From the NCBI GenBank assembly GCA_963580455.1, contig OY756966.1:11242501-11306500 (forward strand): a stretch of 64,000 bases of DNA. The letters are read 5' to 3'. This document shows positions 48,700 through 63,017 of the stretch, one piece after another. Source of the stretch: Euonymus europaeus. Lineage: Eukaryota > Streptophyta > Magnoliopsida > Celastrales > Celastraceae. The notes beneath the pieces are model-generated. The model was not told the origin of the DNA, ran no database searches, and was given only the letters and a program-made list of their open reading frames with translations. A program made the position numbers and the translations under genes. The first letter of the stretch is position 1, and every line of letters starts with the position of its first letter.

Positions 48700-48851
48700 A
48701 TGGTTCGAGATTGCTCAACATTCTCGATAGAGGGTGCTTCGAACGGGCTATTCTTTTGACAGCCAAACAAACTACGAAGCAAACGCTAGTAAGCTTGAAC
48801 ATAAAGCAACAATAAAAGGTTCACACCTATCAACTTTGATAACTGAGAATT

Positions 48852-51211
48852 GTTCAACTCTCCCTATGCAGGAGAATTTAGCGGCTTTGTCCATTTGAGA
48901 TAGAAAGTTGGCGTTTTGACATCGAAATAATCTAGGGAGCTTTATACTCATAAAATTTGACATAAAAGAACAATAAAAAAATGTACACCGACAAACTTTG
49001 ATGGTGCAAAATTGCTCAACTCTCTCGATGGAGGTGTTTTTAACGGTTTGGCCCAATTTAGAACGAAATTTGTTCTCTTTTCAACGAGACAATCTACGAA
49101 GCGAATACTAGTAAATCTGGACATAAAGCGACAATAAAAAGTGCATACCTATCAACTTTGACGATTCGGAATAACTCAACACAATCCATGGAGGCGATTT
49201 TAACGGTTTTGTCCATTTAGGAGCATGAGTTGGTCTTTTGGCAACGAAACAATCAACGGACCCATAGTCGTAAAATTTGACATAAAATAACAATAAAAAG
49301 TGTACGCCGACCAAATTTGATGGTTCGGAATTGCTCAATTCTCTCCATGGATGAGCTTGTAATGGTTTTGTCCATTTGGGATCGAAAGTTGCTCTTTTTG
49401 ACAGGGAAACAACACATGAAGCGCATAATACCAGTAGTGAATTTGGACATAAAGCAACAATAAAAAGTGTACACCTATGAACTTTAATGGCTCGGATTGC
49501 TCAACTCTCTCCATGGGGGAGCTTTCTTACGAGTTTGTCCATTTGGAAACGAAACAATCTACAAAATCCATACTCGTAAAATTTGACGTTAAAGAAGGAT
49601 AAAAGGGGCACACCGACAACCTTTGATGGTTCGAAATTGACCAACTCTCTCGACAGAGGTGCCTTTAACGGTTTCGTCCAATTAAGAAGGAAAGTTGTTC
49701 TTTTAGCAGCAAAATAATCTACGAAGCGAACGCTAGTAAATTTGGACATAAAGCAACAATAAAAAGTGCACACCTATCAAGTTTGATGATGGTTCGGAAT
49801 TTCTCAAGTCTCTCCATGTTAAGGGTTTAGTCCATTTGAGATAGAAAGTTGGTCTTTCGGCATCGAAACAATCTACGAAGCCTATATTCCTGAGATTTGA
49901 CATCAAATCACAATGAAAAGTGTACGCCGACCAACTTCGACGGTTCGGAATAGCTCAACTCTCTCCGTGGACGAACTATTAACGGTTTTGCCCATTCGGG
50001 AACGAAAGTTGGTCTTTTGGCAATGAAACAATCAATGGAGCCTATAGTCGTAAAATTAGACCTAAAATAACAACGAAAAACGTACATCGACCGACTTTGA
50101 TGTTTCGGAATCGCTCAACTCTCTCCATCGAGGGGCTTTTAACGGTTTTCTTCTCCATTTGAGATCAAAAGTTGGTTTTTTCGGCAAAGAAACGATAAAT
50201 GAAGCGCATACTAGTACATTTGGACATAAAGCAACAATAAAAGAGTGTACACCTATCAGCTTTGATGGCTCGAATTGCTCAACTCTGTCCATGGAGGAGC
50301 TTTTAAAGGTGTTGTCCATTTGAGATCGACAGTTGGTCTTTTTGACAATGAAACAATCTAAGAAGCGTAAATTTACACATAAAGCAACAATAAAAAGCGT
50401 ACACATATCAACTTTGATGTTTCGGAAATGCTCAACTCTCTCTATGGAGAAGCTTTTAACAGTTTTGTCCATTTGACATAGAATTTTGGTCTTTTGGCAT
50501 CGAAACAATCTGTGACGCCTATAGTCGTAAAATTTGATATAAAATAACAGTAAAAAGTGAAAACCTATCAACTTCGATGCTTCGGAATTGCTCAACTCTC
50601 TTCGTGGAGGAGCTCTTAACGGTTTTGTCCATTTGAGATAGAAAGTTGTTGTTTTGGCATCGAAATAATCTAGGGAGCTTATACTCGTAAAATTTGACAT
50701 AAAAGAACAATAAAAAGTGTACACCGATCCACTTTGATGGTCCAAAATTGCTCAACTCTCTCGATTACGGTGTTTTTAACAGTTTTGTCCAATTTAGAAT
50801 GAAATTCGTTCTGTTGACAACGACACAATCTAAGAAGCAATAATACTCGTAAGTTCCACATAAAGCCACGATAAAAAGTGTGTACCTATCAAATTTGATG
50901 GTTCGGAATTGCTCAACTCTCTCCGTGGAGGAGCTTCTTTAAGGTTTTGTCCATTTGGGAACGAAAGTTGGTATTTTTGGCAACGAAACAATCTACGGAG
51001 TCTATACTTGTAAAATTGGACATAAAAGAACAATAAATGGTGTACACCGACCAAATTTGACGGTTCGAGATTGCTCAACATTCTCGATAGAGGGTGCTTC
51101 GAACGGGCTGTTCTTTTGACAGCCAAACAAACTACGAAGCAAACGCTAGTAAGCTTGGATATAAAGCAACAATAAAAGGTTCACACCTATCAACTTTGAT
51201 AACTGAGAATT
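48852..51211. repeat. HOR copy H20 (complete, 2360 bp)
   Basis: Full order. It is close to H18 in m1-m6 (ggcgtttt in m1, ggaataactcaac in m3, cctatgaactttaatgg before m5), although H19 lies between them. Confidence 0.94.
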
Positions 51212-53572
51212 GTTCGACTCTCCCTATGGAGGAGAATTTAGCGGCTTTGTCCATTTGAGATAGAAAGTTGGTGTTTTGGCATCGAAATAATCTAGGGAGC
51301 TTTATACTCGTAAAATTTGACATAAAAGAACAATAAAAAAAAGTACACCAACAAACTTTGATGGTCCAAAATTACTCAACTCTCTCGATGGACGTGTTTT
51401 TAACGGTTTGGTCCAATTTAGAATGAAATTTGTTCTCTTTTCAACGAGACACTCTACGAAGCGAATACTAGTAAATCTGGACATAAAGCGACAGTAAAAA
51501 GTGCATACCTATCAACTTTGACGATTCGGAATTACTCAACACAATCCACGGAGGCGATTTTAACGGTTTTGTCCATTAAAGAGTATGAGTTGGTCTTTTG
51601 GCAACGAAACAATCAACGGAGCCCATAGTCGTAAAATTTGACATAAAATAACAATGAAAAGTGTACGCCGACAAAATTTAATGGTTCGGAATTGCTCAAT
51701 TCTCTCCATGGATGAGCTTGTAACGGTTTTGTCCATTTGGGATCGAAAGTTGCTCTTTTTGACAGGGAAACAATACATGAAGCGCATAATACTAGTAGTG
51801 AATTTGGACATAAAACAACAATAAAAAGTGTACACCTATGAACTTTAATGGCTCGGATTGCTCAACTCTCTCCATGGGGGAGCTTTCTTACGATTTTGTC
51901 CATTTGAAAATGAAACAATCTACAAAGTCCATACTCGTAAAATTTGACATTAAAGAAGTATAAAAGGGGCACACCGACAACCTTTGATGGTTCGAAATTG
52001 ATCAACTCTCTCGACAGACGTGCCTTTAACGGTTTCGTCCAATTAAGAAGGAAAGTTGTTCTTTTAGCAGCAAAATAATCTACGAAGCGAATGCTAGTAA
52101 ATTTGGACATAAAGCAACAATAAAAAGTGCACACCTATCATGTTTGATGATGGTTCGGAATAGCTCAAGTCTCTCCATTTTAAGGGTTTTGTCCATTTGA
52201 GATAGAAAGTTGGTCTTTCGGCATCGAAACAATCTACGAAGCCTATATTCCTGAGATTTGACATCAAATCACAATGAAAAGTGTACGCCGACCAACTTCA
52301 ACGGTTCGGAATAGCTCAACTCTCTCCATGGACGAATTATTAACGGTTTTGGCCATTCGGGAACGAAAGTTGGTCTTTCGGCAACGAAACAATCAATGGA
52401 GCCTATAGTCGTAAAATTTGACATAAAATAACAACGAAAAACGTACACCGACCAACTTTGATGTTTCGGAATCGCTCAACTCTCTCCATGTAGAGGCTTT
52501 TACGGTTTTCTTCTCCATTTGAGATCGAAAGTTGGTCTTTTTTGGCAAAGAAACTATAAATGAAGCGCATACTAGTAAATTTGGACATAAAGCAACAATA
52601 AAAGAGTGTACACCTATCAGCTTTGATGGCCCGGATTGCTCAACTCTGTCCATGGAGGAGCTTTTAAAGGTGTTGTCCATTTGAGATCGACAGTTGGTCT
52701 TTTTGACAATGAAACAATCTAAGAAGCGTAAATTTACACATAAAGCAACAATAAAAAGCGTACACATATCAACTTTGATGTTTCGGAAATGCTCAACTCT
52801 CTCTTTGGAGAAGCTTTTAACAGTTTTGTCCATTAGACATAGAGTGTTGGTCATTTGGTATCGAAACAATCTATGAGGCCTATAGTCGTAAAATTTGATA
52901 TAAAATAACAATAACAAGTGAAAACCTATCAACTTCGATGCTTCGGAATTGCTCAACTCTCTTCGTGGAGGAGCTCCTAACGGTTTTGTCCATTTGAGAT
53001 AGAAAGTTGTTGTTCTGGCATCGAAATAATCTTGGGAGCTTATACTCGTAAAATTTGACATAAAAGAACAATAAAAAGTGTAAACCGATCGACTTTGACG
53101 GTCCAAAATTGCTCAACTCTCTCGATGACGGTGTTTTTAACAATTTTGTCCAATTCAGAATGAAATTCGTTCTCTTGACAACGACACAATCTAAGAAGCA
53201 ATAATACTCGTAAGTTCCACATAAAGCAACGATAAAAAGTGCGTACCTATCAAATTTGATGGTTCGAAATTGCTCAACTCTCTCCATGGAGGAGCTTCTT
53301 TAAGGTTTTGTCCATTTGGGAACGAAAGTTGGTATTTTTGGCAACGAAATAATCTACGGAGTCTATACTTGTAAAATTGGACATAAAAGAACAATAAATG
53401 GTGTACACCGACCAAATTTGACGGTTCGAGATTGCTCAACATTCTTGATAGAGGGTGTTTTGAACGGGCTGTTCTTTTGACAGCCAAACAAACTACGAAG
53501 CGAACGCTAGTAAGCTTGGACATAAAGCAAAAATAAAAGGTTCACACCTATCAACTTTGATAACTGAGAATT
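51212..53572. repeat. HOR copy H21 (complete, 2361 bp)
   Basis: Full order. It is the first copy of the right-hand block with gaagtataaaaggggc (m5), ctccattttaaggg (m7) and ctctctttggagaagc (m11). Confidence 0.94.
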
Positions 53573-55931
53573 GTTCAACTCTCCCTATGGAGGAGAATTT
53601 AGCGGCTTTGTCCATTTGAGATAGAAAGTTGGTGTTTTGGCATCGAAATAATCTAGGGAGCTTTATACTCGTAAAATTTGACATAAAAGAATAATAAAAA
53701 AGTGTACACCAACAAACTTTGATGGTCCAAAATTGCTCAACTCTCTCGATGGAGGTGTTTTTAACGGTTTGGTCCAATTTAGAATGAAACTTGTTCTCTT
53801 TTCAACGAGACAATCTACGAAGCGAATACTAGTAAATCTTGACAAAAAGCGACAATAAAAAGTGCATACCTATCAACTTTGACGATTCAGAATTACTCAA
53901 CACAATCCATGGAGGCGATTTTAACGGTTTTGTCCATTTATGAGCATGTGTTGGTCTTTTGGCAACGAAACAATCAACGGAGCCCATAGTAGTAAAATTT
54001 GACATAAAATAACAATGAAAAGTGTACGCCGACAAAATTTGATGGTTCGGAATTGCTCAATTCTCTCCATGGATGAGCTTGTAACGGTTCTGTCCATTTG
54101 GGATCGAAAGTTGCTCTTTTTGACAGGGAAACAATACGTGAAGCGCATAATACTATTAGTGAATTTGGACATAAAGCAACAATAAAAATTGTACACCTAT
54201 CAACTTTAATGGCTCGGATTGCTCAACTCTCTCCATGGGGGAGCTTTCTTACGATTTTGTCCATTTGGAAACGAAACAATCTACAAAGTCCATACTCGTA
54301 AAATTTGACATTAAAGAAGTATAAAAGGGGCACACCGACAACCTTTGATGGTTCGAAATTTATCAACTCTCTCGACAGAGGTGCCTTTAACGGTTTCGTC
54401 CAATTAAGAAGGAAAGTTGTTCTTTTAGCAGCAAAATAATCTACGAAGCGAACGCTAGTAAATTTGGACATAAAGCAACAATAAAAAGTGCACACCTTTC
54501 ATGTTTGATGATGGTTCGGAATAGCTGAAGTCTCTCCATTTTAAGGGTTTTGTCCATTTGAGATAGAAATTTGGTCTTTCGGCATCGAAACAATCTACGA
54601 ATCCTATATTCCTGAGATTTGACATCAAATCACAATGAAAAGTGTACGCCGACCAACTTCGACGGTTCGGAATAGCTCAACTCTCTCCATGGACGAATTA
54701 TTAACGGTTTTGGCGATTCGGGAACGAAAGTTGGTCTTTTGGCAACGAAACAATCAATGGAGCCTATAGTCGTAAAATTTGACATAAAATAACAACGAAA
54801 AACGTACACCGACCGACTTTGATGTTTTAGAATCGCTCAACTCTCTCCATGTAGGGCCTTTAACGGTTTTCTTCTCCATTTGAGATCGAAAGTTGGTCTT
54901 TTTCGGCAAAGAAACTATAAATGAAGCGCATACTAGTAAATTTGGACATAAAGCAACAATAAAAGAGTGTACACCTATCAGCTTTGATGGCTCGGTTTGC
55001 TCAACTCTGTATGTAGGAGCTTTTAAAGGTGTTGTCCATTTGAGATCGACAGTTGGTCTTTTTGACAATGAAACAATCTAAGAAGCGTAAATTTACACAT
55101 AAAGCAACAATAAAAAGCGTACACATATCAACTTTGATGTTTCGGAAATGCTCAACTCTCTCTTTGGAGAAGCTTTTAACAGTTTTGTCCATTTGACATA
55201 GAGTGTTGGTCTTTTGGTATCGAAACAATCTATGAGGCCTATAGTCGTAAAATTTGATATAAAATAACAATAAAAAGTGAAAACCTATCAACTTCGATGC
55301 TTCGGAATTGCTCAACTCTCTTCGTGGAGGAGCTCCTAACGGTTTTGTCCATTTGAGATAGAAAGTTGTTGTTTTGGCATCGAAATAATCTAGGGAGCTT
55401 ATACTCGTAAAATTTGACATAAAAGAACAATAAAAAGTGTACACCGATCCATTTTGATGGTCCAAAATTGCTCAACTCTCTCGATGACGGTGTTTTTAAC
55501 AGTTTTGTCCAATTCAGAATGAAATAAGTTCTCTTGACAATGACACAATCTAAGAAGCAATAATACTCGTAAGTTCCACATAAAGCAACGATAAAAAGTG
55601 CGTACCTATCAAATTTGATGGTTCGAAATTGCTCAACTCTCTCCGTGGAGGAGCTTCTTTAAGGTTTTGTCCATTTGGGAACGAAAGTTGGTATTTTTGG
55701 CAACGAAGCAATCTACGGAGTCTACGCTCGTAAACTTGGACATAAAAGAACAATAAATGTTGTACACCGACCAACTTTGACGGTTCGAGATTGCTCAACA
55801 TTCTCGATAGAGGGTGCTTCGAACGGGCTGTTCTTTTGACAGCCAAACAAACTACGAAGCGAACGCTAGTAAGCTTGGACATAGAGGAACAATAAAAGGT
55901 TCGCACCTATCAACTTTGATAACTGAGAATT
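53573..55931. repeat. HOR copy H22 (complete, 2359 bp)
   Basis: Full order with right-block variants. The m10 anchor has a small deletion (ctctgtatgtaggagc). Confidence 0.94.
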
Positions 55932-58292
55932 GTTCAACTCTCCCTATGGAGGAGAATTTAGCGGCTTTGTCCATTTGAGATAGAAAGTTGGTGTTTTGGC
56001 ATCGAAATAATCTAGGGAGCTTTATACTCCTAAAATTTGACATAAAAGAACAATAAAAAAGTGTACACCAACAAACTTTGATGGTCCAAAATTGCTCAAA
56101 TCTCTCGATGGAGGTGTTTTTAACGGTTTGGTCCAATTTAGAATGAAATTTGTTCTCTTTTTAAAGAGACAATCTACGAAGCGAATACTCGTAAATCTGG
56201 ACATAAAGCGACAATAAAAAGTGCATACCTATCAACTTTGACGATTCGGAATTACTCAACACAATCCATGGAGGCGATTTTAACGGTTTTGTCCATTTAG
56301 GAGCATGAGTTGGTCTTTTGGAAACGAAACAATCAACGGATCCCATAGTCGTAAAATTTGACATAAAATAACAATGAAAAGTGTACGCCGACAAAATTTG
56401 ATGGTTCGGAATTGCTCAATTCTCTCCATGGATGAGCTTGTAACAGTTTTGTCCATTTGAGATCGTAAGTTGCTCTTTTTGACAGGGAAACAATACATGA
56501 AGCGCATAATACTAGTAGTGAATTTGGACATAAAGCAACAATAAAAATTGTACACCTATCAACTTTAATGGCTCGGATTGCTCAACTCTCTCCATGGGGG
56601 AGCTTTCTTACGATTTTGTCCATTTGGAAACGAAACAATTTACAAAGTCCATACTCGTAAAATTTGACATTAAAGAAGTATAAAAGGGGCACACCGACAA
56701 CCTTTGATGGTTCGAAATTGATCAACTCTCTCGACAGAGGTGTCTTTAACGGTTTCGTCCAATTAAGAAGGAAAGTTGTTCTTTTAGCAGCAAAATAATC
56801 TACGAAGCAAACGCTAGTAAATTTGGACATAAAGCAACAATAAAAAGTGCACATCTATCATGTTTGATGATGGTTCGGAATAGCTCAAGTCTCTCCATTT
56901 TAAGGGTTTTGTCCATTTGAGATAGAAAGTTGGTCTTTCGGCATCGAAACAATCTACGAAGCCTATATTCCTGAGATTTGACATCAAATCGCAATGAAAA
57001 GTGTACGCCGACCAACTTCGACGGTTCGGAATAGCTCAACTCTCTCCATGGACGAATTATTAACGGTTTTGGCCATTCGGGAATGAAGGTTGGTCTTTTC
57101 GCAACTAAACAATCAATGGAGCCTATAGTCGTAAAATTTGACATAAAATAACAACGAAAAACGTACACCGGCCGACTTTGATGTTTCGGAATCGCTCAAC
57201 TCTCTCCATGTAGGGGATTTTAACGGTTTTCTTCTCCATTTGAGATCGAAAGTTGGTCTTTTTCGGCAAAGAAACTATAAATGAAGCGCATACTAGTAAA
57301 TTTGGACGTAAAGCAACAATAAAAGAGTGTACACCTATCAGCTTTGATGGCTCGGATTGCTCAACTTTGTCCATGGAGGAGCTTTTAAAGGTGTTGTCCA
57401 CTTGAGATCGACAGTTGGTCTTTTTGACAATGAAACAATCTAAGAAGCGTAAATTTACACATAAAGCAACAATAAAAAGCGTACACATATCAACTTTGAT
57501 GTTTCGGAAATGCTCAACTCTCTCTTTGGAGAAGCTTTTAACAGTTTTGTCCATTTGACATAGAGTGTTGGACTTTTGGTATCGAAACAATCTATGAGGC
57601 ATATAGTCGTAAAATTAGATATAAAATAACAATAAAAAGTGAAAACCTATCAACTTCGATGCTTCGGAATTGCTCAACTCTCTTCGTGGAGGAGCTCCTA
57701 ACGGTTTTGTCCATTTGAGATAGAAAGTTGTTGTTCTGGCATCGAAATAATCTTGGGAGCTTATACTCGTAAAATTTGACATAAAAGAACAATAAAAAGT
57801 GTACACCGATCCACTTTGACGGTCCAAAATTGCTCAACTCTCTCGATGACGATGTTTTTAACAGTTTTGTCCAATTCAGAATGAAATTCCTTCTCTTGAC
57901 AACGACACAATCTAAGAAGCAATAATACTCGTAAGTTCCACATAAAGCAACGATAAAAAGTGCGTACCTATCAAATTTGATGGTTCGAAATTGCTCAACT
58001 CTCTCCGTGGAGGAGCTTCTTTAAGGTTTTGCCCATTTGGGAACGAAAGTTGATATTTTTGGCAACGAAGCAATCCACGGAGTCTATGCTCGTAAACTTG
58101 GACAAAAAGAACAATAAATGGTGTACACCGACCAACTTTGACGTTTCGAGATTGCTCAACATTCTCGATAGAGGGTTCTTCGAATGGGCTGTTCTTTTGA
58201 CAGCCAAACAAACTACGAATCGAACGCTAGTAAGCTTGGACATAAAGCAACAATAAAAGGTTCGCACCTATCAACTTTGATAACTGAGAATT
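55932..58292. repeat. HOR copy H23 (complete, 2361 bp)
   Basis: Full order with right-block variants. It carries ggttcgcacc before m1, shared with H24-H26. Confidence 0.94.
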
Positions 58293-60654
58293 GTTCAACT
58301 CTTCCTATGGAGGAGAATTTAGCGGCTTTGTCCATTTGAGATAGAAAGTTGGTGTTTTGGCATCGAAATAATCTAGGGAGCTTTATACTCGTAAAATTTG
58401 ACATAAAAGAACAATAAAAAAGTGTACACCAACAAACTTTGATGGTCAAAAATTGCTCAACTCTCTCGATGGAGGTGTTTTTAACGGTTTGGTTCAATTT
58501 AGAATGAAATTTGTTCTCTTTTCAACGAGACAATCTACGAAGCGAATACTAGTAAATCTGGACATAAAGCGGCAATAAAAAGTGCATACCTATCAACTTT
58601 GACGATTCGGAATTACTCAACACAATCCATGGAGGCGATTTTAACGGTTTTGTCCATTTAGGAGCATGAGTTGGTCTTTTGGCTACGAAACAATCAACGT
58701 AGCCCATAGTCGTAAAATTTGACATAAAATAACAACGAAAAGTGTACGCCGGCAAAATTTGATGGTTCGGAATTGCACAATTCTCTCCATGGATGAGCTT
58801 GTAACGGTTTTGTCCATTTGGGATCGAAAGTTGCCCTTTTTGACAGGGAAACAATACATGAAGCGCATAATACGAGTAGTGAATTTGGACATAAAGCAAC
58901 AATAAAAATTGTACACCTATCAACTTTAATGGCTCGGATTGCTCAACTCTCTCCATGGGGGAGCTTTCTTACAATTTTGTCCATTTGGAAACGAAACAAT
59001 CTACAAATTCCATACTCGTAAAATTTGACATTAAAGAAGTATAAAAGGGGCACACCGACAACCTTTGATGGTTCGAAATTTATCAACTCTCTCGACAGAG
59101 GTGCCTTTAACGGTTTCGTCCAATTAAGAAGGAAAGTTGTTCTTTTAGCAGCAAAATAATCTACGAAGCGAACGCTAGTAAATTTGGACATAAAGCAACA
59201 ATAAAAAGTGCACACCTATCATGTTTGATGATGGTTCGGAATAGCTCAAGTCTCTCCATTTTAAGGGTTTTGTCCATTTGAGATAGAAAGTTGGTCTTTC
59301 GGCATCGAAACAATCTACGAAGCCTATATTCCTGAGATTTGACATCAAATCACAATGAAAAGTGTACGCCGACCAACTTCGACGGTTCGGAATAGCTCAA
59401 CTCTCTCCATGGACGAATTATTACCGGTTTTGGCCATTCGGGAATGAAAGTTGGTCTTTTCGCAACTAAACAATCAATGGAGCCCATAGTCGTAAAATTT
59501 GACATAAAATAACAACAAAAAACGTACACCGACTGACTTTGATGTTTCGAAATCGCTCAACTCTCTCCATGTAGGGGATTTTAACGGTTTTCTTCTCTAT
59601 TTGAGATCGAAAGTCGGTCTTTTTCGGCAAAGAAACTATAAATGAAGCGCATACTAGTAAATTTGGACATAAAGCAACAATAAAAGAGTGTTCACCTATC
59701 AGCTTTGATGGCTCGGATTGCTCAACTCTGTCCATGGAGGAGCTTTTAAGGGTGTTGACCATTTGAGATCGACAGTTGGTCTTTTTGACAATGAAACAAT
59801 CTAAGAAGCGTAAATTTACACATAAAGCAACAATAAAAAGCGTACACATATCAACTTTGATGTTTCGGAAATGCTCAACTCTCTCTTTGGAGAAGCTTTT
59901 AATAGTTTTGTCCATTTGACATAGAGTGTTGGTCTTTTGGTATCGAAACAATCTATGAGGCCTATAGTCGTAAAATTTGATATAAAATAAAAATAAAAAG
60001 TGAAAACCTATTAACTTCGATGCTTCGGAATTGCTCAACTCTCTTCGTGGAGGAGCTCCTAATGGTTTTGTCCATTTGAGATAGAAAGTTGTTGTTTTGG
60101 CATCGAAATAATCTAGGGAGCTTATACTCGTAAAATTTGACATAAAGGAACAATAAAAAGTGTACACCCGATCCACTTTGATGGTCCAAAATTGCTCAAC
60201 TCTCTCGATGACGGTGTTTTTAACAGTTTTGTCCAATTCAGAATGAAATTCGTTCTCTTGACAACGACACAATCTAAGAAGCAATAATACTCGTAAGTTC
60301 CGCATAAAGCAACGATAAAAAGTGCGTACCTATCAAATTTGATGGTTCGAAATTGCTCAACTCTCTTCGTGGAGGAGCTTCTTTAAGGTTTTGTCCATTT
60401 GGGAACGAAAGTTGGTATTTTTGGCAACGAAGCAATCCACGGAGTCTATGCTCGTAAACTTGGACAAAAAGAACAATAAATGGTGTACACCGACCAACTT
60501 TGACGGTTCGAGATTGCTCAACATTCTCGATAGAGGGTGCTTCGAACGGGCTGTTCTTTTGACAGCCAAACAAACTACGAAGCGAACGCTAGTAAGCTTG
60601 GACATAAAGCAACAATAAAAGGTTCGCACCTATCAACTTTGATAACTGAGAATT
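58293..60654. repeat. HOR copy H24 (complete, 2362 bp)
   Basis: Full order with right-block variants. With H23 it shares the m14 spacer variant cttggacaaaaagaacaat. Confidence 0.94.
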
Positions 60655-63017
60655 GTTCAACTCTCCCTATGGAGGAGAATTTAGCGGCTTTGTCCATTTG
60701 AGATAGAAAGTTGGTGTTTTGGAATCGAAATAATCTAGGGAGCTTTATACTCGTAAAATTTGACATAAAAGTACAATAAAAAAAGTGTACACCAACAAAC
60801 TTTGATGGTCCAAAATTGCTCAACTCTCTCGATGGAGGTGTTTTTAGCGGTTTGGTCCAATTTAGAATGAAATTTGTTCTCTTTTCAAGGAGACAATCTA
60901 CGAAGCGAATACTAGTAAATCTGGACATAAAGCGACAATAAAAAGTGCATACCTATCAACTTTGACGATTCGGAATTACTCAACACAATCTATGGAGGCG
61001 ATTTTAACGGTTTTGTCCATTTAGGAGCATGAGTTGGTCTTTTGTCAACGAAACAATCAACGGAGCCCATAGTCGTAAAATTTGACATAAAATAACAATG
61101 AAAAGTGTACGCCGACAAAATTTGATGGTTCGGAATTGCTCAATTCTCTCCATGGATGAGCTTGTAACGGTTTTGTCCATTTGGGATCGAAAGTTGCTCT
61201 TTTTGACAGGGAAACAATACATGAAGCGCATAATACGAGTAGTGAATTTGGACATAAAGCAACAACAAAAATTGTACACCTATCAACTTTAATGGCTCGG
61301 ATTGCTCAACTCTCTCCATGGGGGAGCTTTCTTACGATTTTGTCCATTTGGAAACGAAACAATCTACAAAGTCCATACTCGTAAAATTTGACATTAAAGA
61401 AGTATAAAAGGGGCACACCGACAACCTTTGATGGTTCGAAATTGATCAACTCTCTCGACAGAGGTGCCTTTAACGGTTTCGTCCAATTAAGAAGGAAAGT
61501 TGTTCCTTTAGCAGCAAAATAATCTACGAAGCGAACGCTAGTAAATTTGGACATAAGGCAACAATAAAAAGTGCACACCTATCATGTTTGATGATGGTTC
61601 GGAATAGCTCAAGTCACTCCATTTTAAGGGTTTTGTCCATTTGAGATAGAAAGTTGGTCTTTCGGCATCGAAACAATCTACGAAGCCTATATTCCTGAGA
61701 TTTGACATCAAATCACAATGAAAAGTGTACGCCGACCAACTTCGACGGTTCGGAATAGCTCAACTCTCTCCATGGACGAATTATTAACGATTTTGGCCAT
61801 TCGGGAAGGAAAGTTGGTCTTTTCGCAACTAAACAATCAATGGAGCCTATAGTCGTAAAATTTGACATAAAATAACAACGAAAAACGTACACCGACCGAC
61901 TTTGATGTTTCAGAATCGCTCAACTCTCTCCATGTAGGAACTTTTAACGGTTTTCTTCTCCATTTGAGATTGAAAGTTGGTCATTTTCGGCAAAGAAACT
62001 ATATATGAAGCGCATACTAGTAAATTTGGACATAAAGCAACAATAAAAGAGTGTACACCTATCAGCTTTGATGGCTCGGATTGCTCAACTCTGTCCATGG
62101 AGGAGCTTTTAAAGGTGTTGTCCATTTGAGATCGACAGTTGGTCTTTTTGACAATGAAACAATCTAAGAAGCGTAAATTTACACATAAAGCAACAATAAA
62201 AAGCGTACACATATCAACTTTGATGTTTCGGAAATGCTCAACTCTCTCTTTGGAGAAGCTTTTAACAGTTTTGTCCATTTGACATAGAATGTTGGTCTTT
62301 TGGCATCGAAACAATCTATGAGGCCTATAGTCGTAAAATTTGATATAAAATAACAATAAAAAGTGAAAACCTATCAACTTCGATGCTTCGGAATTGCTCA
62401 ACTCTCTTCGTGGAGGAGCTCCTAACGGTTTTGTCCATTTGAGATAGAAAGTTGTTGTTTTGGCATCGAAATAATCTAGGGAGCTTATACTCGTAAAATT
62501 TGACATAAAAGAACAATAAAAAGTGTACACCGATCCACTTTGATGGTCAAAAATTGCTCAACTCTCTCGATGACGGCGTTTTTAACAGTTTTGTCCAATT
62601 CAGAATGAAATTCGTCCTCTTGACAACGACACAATCTAAGAAGCAATAATACTCGTAAGTTCCACATAAAGCAACGATAAAAAGTGCGTACCTATCAAAT
62701 TTGATGGTTCGAAATTGCTCAACTCTTTCCGTGGAGCAGCTTCTTTAAGGTTTTGTCCATTTGGGAACGAAAGTTGGTATTTTTGGCAACGAAGCAATCT
62801 ACGGAGTCTATGCTCATAAACTTGGACATAAAAGAACAATAAATGGTGTACACCGACCAACTTTGACGGTTCGAGATTGCTCAACATTCTCGATAGAGGG
62901 TACTTCGAACGGGCTGTTCTTTTGACAGCCAAACAAACTACAAAGGGAACGCTAGTAAGCTTGGACATAAAGCAACAATAAAAGGTTCGCACCTATCAAC
63001 TTTGATAACTGAGAATT
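60655..63017. repeat. HOR copy H25 (complete, 2363 bp)
   Basis: Full m1-m15 order with right-block variants. It is the last regular copy in the window. Confidence 0.94.

Larger units (their letters stand above)
46741..48851. repeat. HOR copy H19 (only m1-m3 plus m15; interrupted by solo LTR)
   Basis: m1 is at 46741, m2 at 46903 and m3 at 47063. The m3 body joins an m14-type spacer at about 47160-47172 and continues as m15 (anchor 48713 after the element). Without the element, m3 to m15 spans exactly one 160-bp step, so the splice keeps monomer register while m4-m14 (about 1739 bp) are absent. Confidence 0.93.

Noticed and set aside
59466..60305. A 279-residue open frame on the minus strand, and many others of 60-240 residues across the satellite with recurring peptides such as MYTFYCCFMSK
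   Set aside because: They repeat with the HOR period, occur in overlapping frames, shift frame from monomer to monomer because 160 is not a multiple of 3, and match no family I know. They are by-products of satellite composition.
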